Shown here: positions 61,347 through 64,000 of the stretch, piece by piece
How positions within the stretch are numbered: the first letter of the stretch is position 1
How the letters are laid out: each line of letters begins with the position of its first letter
Assembly (NCBI GenBank): GCA_959022495.1
Contig: CAUEYX010000003.1
Location: forward strand, 1-64,000
Origin: an uncultured Lachnospiraceae bacterium
Lineage (GTDB): Bacteria; Bacillota; Clostridia; Lachnospirales; Lachnospiraceae
Length of the DNA stretch: 64,000 nucleotides
Direction of reading: 5' to 3'
Program-made: the position numbers and the translations under genes
Notes under the pieces: model-generated
What the model was told of the DNA's origin: nothing
Database searches by the model: none
Seen by the model: the letters and a program-made list of their open reading frames with translations, nothing else

Positions 61347-61829
61347 TTACATTCCGACAGCAGCTGATAGAGCCGCCCATGCAGCTACATCATCAACTGG
61401 TCCAGTAAATATATTCACTGCTGAAACGACGACAAGAACTGCTGCCCCTGCAATAAGTAATGGTTTAACAATATCTTTTACCCATCCGCTGTTGATGGCA
61501 GGAGTATGATAGGCTACAGCTTCTTTAACCTTAGAGTGGGCCATCACCGCTTTTTTTACAGATTTTGGGACTTTATCTGCATTTTGCTTCGTTCCGTCAC
61601 ATGGATTCATATTATCTAAACGCAAACAGTAAATATGTTTATTCTTTTGATAAAAGTGTAAATGATAATAGGATTTGGCTGAATCTGGAGAATCTAAGTA
61701 TACTTTCCATTCACCTTTATTGTATACAGTTATTCTTGAACTAGCTGAAATAGTGGTACAGAAAGTGCAACATATAAGTGACAACATTACTACAATTATA
61801 CTGACCTTTTTCACGATTTTATCCATCAT
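61347..61829 (-). CDS. Secreted or membrane protein with hydrophobic C-terminus, unknown family
   Basis: A 160-residue protein. A signal-type helix (about residues 8-30, VSIIVVMLSLICCTFC) is followed by a soluble region (about 35-115) and a hydrophobic C-terminal stretch LLIAGAAVLVVVSAVNIF near 128-145. The ATG at 61829 follows AAGGAGG. First main gene of the cargo operon; its layout parallels the protein at 60343, so the two may act as a pair. No known family was recognised. Confidence 0.7.
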   Translation of the reverse strand: MMDKIVKKVSIIVVMLSLICCTFCTTISASSRITVYNKGEWKVYLDSPDSAKSYYHLHFYQKNKHIYCLRLDNMNPCDGTKQNADKVPKSVKKAVMAHSKVKEAVAYHTPAINSGWVKDIVKPLLIAGAAVLVVVSAVNIFTGPVDDVAAWAALSAAVGM

Positions 61830-61889
61830 ACAGACCTCCTTTTGCGAGAAAGTTACAGTATGAAACGATATAATACAGTCGAAGTTCAT

Positions 61890-61976
61890 TTATACTCCAT
61901 TGAAATGTATAATAACTATATTTTCAATGGAGTGAAATAAAATGAATTTCATATACCAGAGCCTACCTTTCAACAT
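61890..61976 (-). CDS. Possible 28-residue leader or signalling peptide
   Basis: ATG 61976 has a strong ATAGGAGGAATAAAT site and begins MLKGRLWYMKFILFHSIENI, ending at TAA 61890. A TATAAT box on the minus strand lies about 40 nt upstream (near 62020). It overlaps a 12-bp inverted repeat (61894-61905 and 61922-61933) that could be an operator or attenuator. It could be a leader peptide of the cargo operon or a chance frame. The remaining 61977-62189 stretch is AT-rich with no other gene. Confidence 0.4.
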   Translation of the reverse strand: MLKGRLWYMKFILFHSIENIVIIHFNGV

Positions 61977-62189
61977 ATTTATTCCTCCTATCAATCCCGT
62001 TCCTTTCCTATAATTATTATACCACATAAGGTTAGATAATTCATGCATTTTTATACAATATGAATATTAGTATAAGTCGTTATATAAGGCTCCCTCATTT
62101 GTTGTAATTTCGTTGTATTTTACTGATTTTAACTTGCTTTATTTTCCTTTTTATCCTTTATTTTTAGGGATATTTTTAGTTTTTAAACT

Positions 62190-62203
62190 TTTTTATTTTA
62201 AAA
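62190..62203 (+). repeat. Right boundary direct repeat (att site)
   Basis: TTTTTATTTTAAAA repeats the left boundary at 56078. The next base (62204) resumes the guaD frame. Confidence 0.8.
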
Positions 62204-63460
62204 GGAAACATTATATATAGTAAGAACCCGAAAGAATTTACAATATGCCGGCATGGCTATCTGGTCTGCCGGGATGGGAAAGTGGAGGGGGTATACCAGA
62301 CACTGCCATTTAAATTGGGCGGGAATCCGGTCCATGATTATGGGGACTGCCTGATTATCCCGGGGCTTGTGGACCTGCATATCCATGCGCCTCAGTATTC
62401 TTTCCGCGGGCTGGGGATGGATATGGAACTTCTGGAATGGCTGGAGGCCAATACGTTTCCGGAAGAGGCAAAGTATGCGTCTTTGGAATACGCAGAGAAA
62501 GCGTACCGCATTTTTGCTGACAATATGAGAAGGAGCGCCACAGCAAGGGCGTGCATTTTCGGGACTGTCCACCGGAAGGCCACACTGCTGCTTATGGATC
62601 TGATGGAGCAGACCGGGCTTGGCACCATGGTGGGGAAAGTGAACATGGATCGGAACTGCCCGGACTATATGATAGAAGGGACAGAGGAATCTGCCGGGGA
62701 GACCCTGGAGTGGATCAAGGATGTGCTTCACAGAAAGTATCAAAATACGCGTCCGATCCTGACTCCGAGATTTACCCCGAGCTGTACGGATGAGCTGATG
62801 GAAGATTTAAAGAAACTTCAGCTGCGCTATGGACTGCCGCTTCAGTCCCACCTGTCAGAGAATCAAGGGGAGATCGCGTGGGTGAGGCAGCTCTGCCCCT
62901 GGGCAGAGTTTTATGGGGAAGCTTATGACCGGTTCGGACTTTTTGGGGCGGACTGTCCGACCGTGATGGCGCACTGTGTGTACAGTGACGAAAAGGAGAC
63001 TGCCAGGATGAAGGAGAATGGAGTATTTATCGCCCACTGTCCGGAGTCAAATATGAACGTCTCTTCCGGGATTGCCCCGGTGCGCAGATATCTGGAGCAG
63101 GGACTTCACGTCGGGATCGGCAGTGATGTGGCAGGCGGCTCTTCGGAGAATTTATTCCGGGCAATGGCACATGCGGTACAGGCCTCGAAACTCAGATGGA
63201 GAATCGCGGACAGCAGCCTGGAACCGCTGACCGCGGAGGAAGTATTCTATATGGCTTCAAAAGGAGGCGGAGCGTTCTTTGGAAAAGCAGGCAGTTTTGA
63301 ACTGGGGTATGAGTTCGACGCTGTCGTGCTGGATGATACAAGGCTTGCCCATCCGCAGAAACTGGATGTCAGGAGCCGGCTGGAGAGGATGATTTATCTG
63401 GCGGATGAGCGGGAAGTGCGTGCCAAATATGTAAAAGGAAAAGAGATCAGGCTGTCATAA
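62204..63460 (+). pseudogene. guaD: Guanine deaminase, main part, separated from its start by the element
   Basis: The frame from 62204 reads GNIIYSKNPKEFT and runs without a stop to 63460 (418 codons). Joining it to MREPIFILK from 56065 gives a 427-residue protein, the usual length for this amidohydrolase. Metal ligands are intact: LVDLHIHAPQY, LQSHLSEN, MAHCVYS and GIGSDVAGG. It converts guanine to xanthine. As placed, the gene has lost its riboswitch, ribosome-binding site and first nine codons. An internal GTG (62282) could start a shorter, probably inactive form. Excision of the element would restore it exactly. Confidence 0.88.
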
Positions 63461-63522
63461 ATGAAGGAGACAATACCGTGCTGCCGCAGGAGGAAAAGAG
63501 AATCAAACTTGGAGGTGAGGAT

Positions 63523-64000
63523 ATGGAAGAAAGAGATACGCTTGGAAAGGAGCAGCAGAAGAAGAAAGAGGAGGGAAAGAGAGAAGCAGAAGGGAAACGA
63601 TGTCAGAAGGAGCATGTGATCGGGAAGAGTGTGAACCGGACAGACGCTTTTGAGAAGGTAACCGGGCGGGCAAAATATACGGATGATCTGTGCGGGCGCG
63701 GCGCTTATGTGGCGAAGATCCTGCATTCAGAGACTGCCCATGGATATGTGAAGGCGGTTGACACATCGGAAGCAGAGCAGATCCCAGGGGTCGTGAAGAT
63801 TGTGACCTGCTTTGATGTGCCGGAGTGTTATTATCCCACAGCAGGCCATCCCTGGTCTACAGAGGCCGCGCATCAGGACGTGGCGGACCGGCTTCTGCTG
63901 CAGAAGCATGTCAGGTTTTACGGGGACGATATCGCGGCGGTGGTGGCGGAGAATGAGACGGCAGCGGCCCGGGCGGTGCGGGTGCTGAAAGTGGAGTATG
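63523..64000 (+). CDS. Xanthine dehydrogenase molybdenum-binding subunit, N-terminal part
   Basis: An open frame from ATG 63523 (GGAGGTGAGG upstream) to the window edge, 159 codons. After about 30 residues rich in Lys and Glu it reads IGKSVNRTDAFEKVTGRAKY, the standard start of the aldehyde oxidase/xanthine dehydrogenase large subunit, and continues YVAKILHSETAHGYV and GDDIAAVVAENE. It would hydroxylate purines such as xanthine. It follows guaD in the purine catabolism direction. The charged N-terminal extension is unusual. The 3' end is outside the window. Confidence 0.88.
   Translation, partial: MEERDTLGKEQQKKKEEGKREAEGKRCQKEHVIGKSVNRTDAFEKVTGRAKYTDDLCGRGAYVAKILHSETAHGYVKAVDTSEAEQIPGVVKIVTCFDVPECYYPTAGHPWSTEAAHQDVADRLLLQKHVRFYGDDIAAVVAENETAAARAVRVLKVEY

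Larger units (their letters stand above)
56078..62203. mobile_element. Tn916-family mobilizable element inserted in guaD
   Basis: An approximately 6.1-kb element bounded by a 14-bp AT-rich direct repeat (TTTTTATTTTAAAA at 56078-56091 and 62190-62203), the T-run/A-run type of target favoured by Tn916. It carries int, xis, iterons, mobT, an oriT-like site and a cargo operon, all on the minus strand. It has no coupling protein, T4SS or resistance genes, so it would need a helper element to transfer. GC content is lower than in flanking DNA. One boundary lies 160 bp past int. Confidence 0.85.

Noticed and set aside
62282..63460. Intact guanine deaminase starting at GTG 62282
   Set aside because: Homology to the family continues in frame upstream to 62204 and then across the element to 56065, so this start would lack the conserved N-terminal strand and has no proper ribosome-binding site.

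Overview
The window looks like a chromosomal stretch of a gut-type Lachnospiraceae (Clostridium cluster XIVa Firmicute). The reasons are moderate GC, strong AGGAGG ribosome-binding sites, YesMN-type signalling, a sugar ABC transporter, sortase-anchored glycosidases with F5/8C and FIVAR modules, a Tn916-family element and Firmicute-style purine catabolism genes. No rRNA, tRNA or CRISPR array was seen.

Layout. (1) 0.2-7.4 kb: a carbohydrate import and sensing module made of a YesL-like DUF624 protein, two ABC permeases, a YesM-type histidine kinase, a YesN-type response regulator and a lipoprotein binding protein. (2) 7.5-25.5 kb: intracellular glycan processing (GH38, a HAD phosphatase, a phosphomannose isomerase-ROK kinase fusion) mixed with five UroD-family methyltransferase-like genes, two AraC regulators and a broken beta-helix surface protein. 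(3) 25.6-44.5 kb: three giant cell-wall-anchored GH95-like proteins, an AraC regulator, another UroD-family gene, a cytoplasmic GH3 enzyme and a dead fic gene. (4) 44.6-50 kb: a seventh UroD-family gene with the complete MtaA-type zinc signature, a PocR/AraC regulator, a corrinoid protein and a RACo-like reductive activator. (5) 50-56 kb: PepD, an XdhC-like protein and an anchored GH29 fucosidase. (6) 56.1-62.2 kb: a small Tn916-like mobilizable element (int, xis, mobT, a likely oriT, iterons and a secreted-protein cargo operon). It is inserted at codon 9 of a guanine deaminase gene that sits behind a purine riboswitch. (7) The rest of guaD and the start of a xanthine dehydrogenase molybdenum subunit, cut by the window edge.

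How it may work together (inference). Surface fucosidase-type enzymes trim a fucose- and mannose-containing glycan. The ABC transporter imports the products. GH38, GH3 and the PMI-ROK fusion process them in the cytoplasm. Seven UroD-family proteins, a corrinoid protein and its activator in the same locus suggest that the glycan or glycoside carries O-methyl groups removed by corrinoid-dependent methyl transfer. At least five promoters, covering the transporter operon, the binding protein, one UroD-family gene and one GH95-like gene, share a direct-repeat operator whose C-rich box starts exactly 25 nt upstream of the -10 box. This suggests a single regulon, probably under the YesN-type regulator. 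The glycan O-demethylation locus is the best candidate here for an undescribed system. The element interrupting guaD and its hidden small-protein cargo are a second, independent point of interest.
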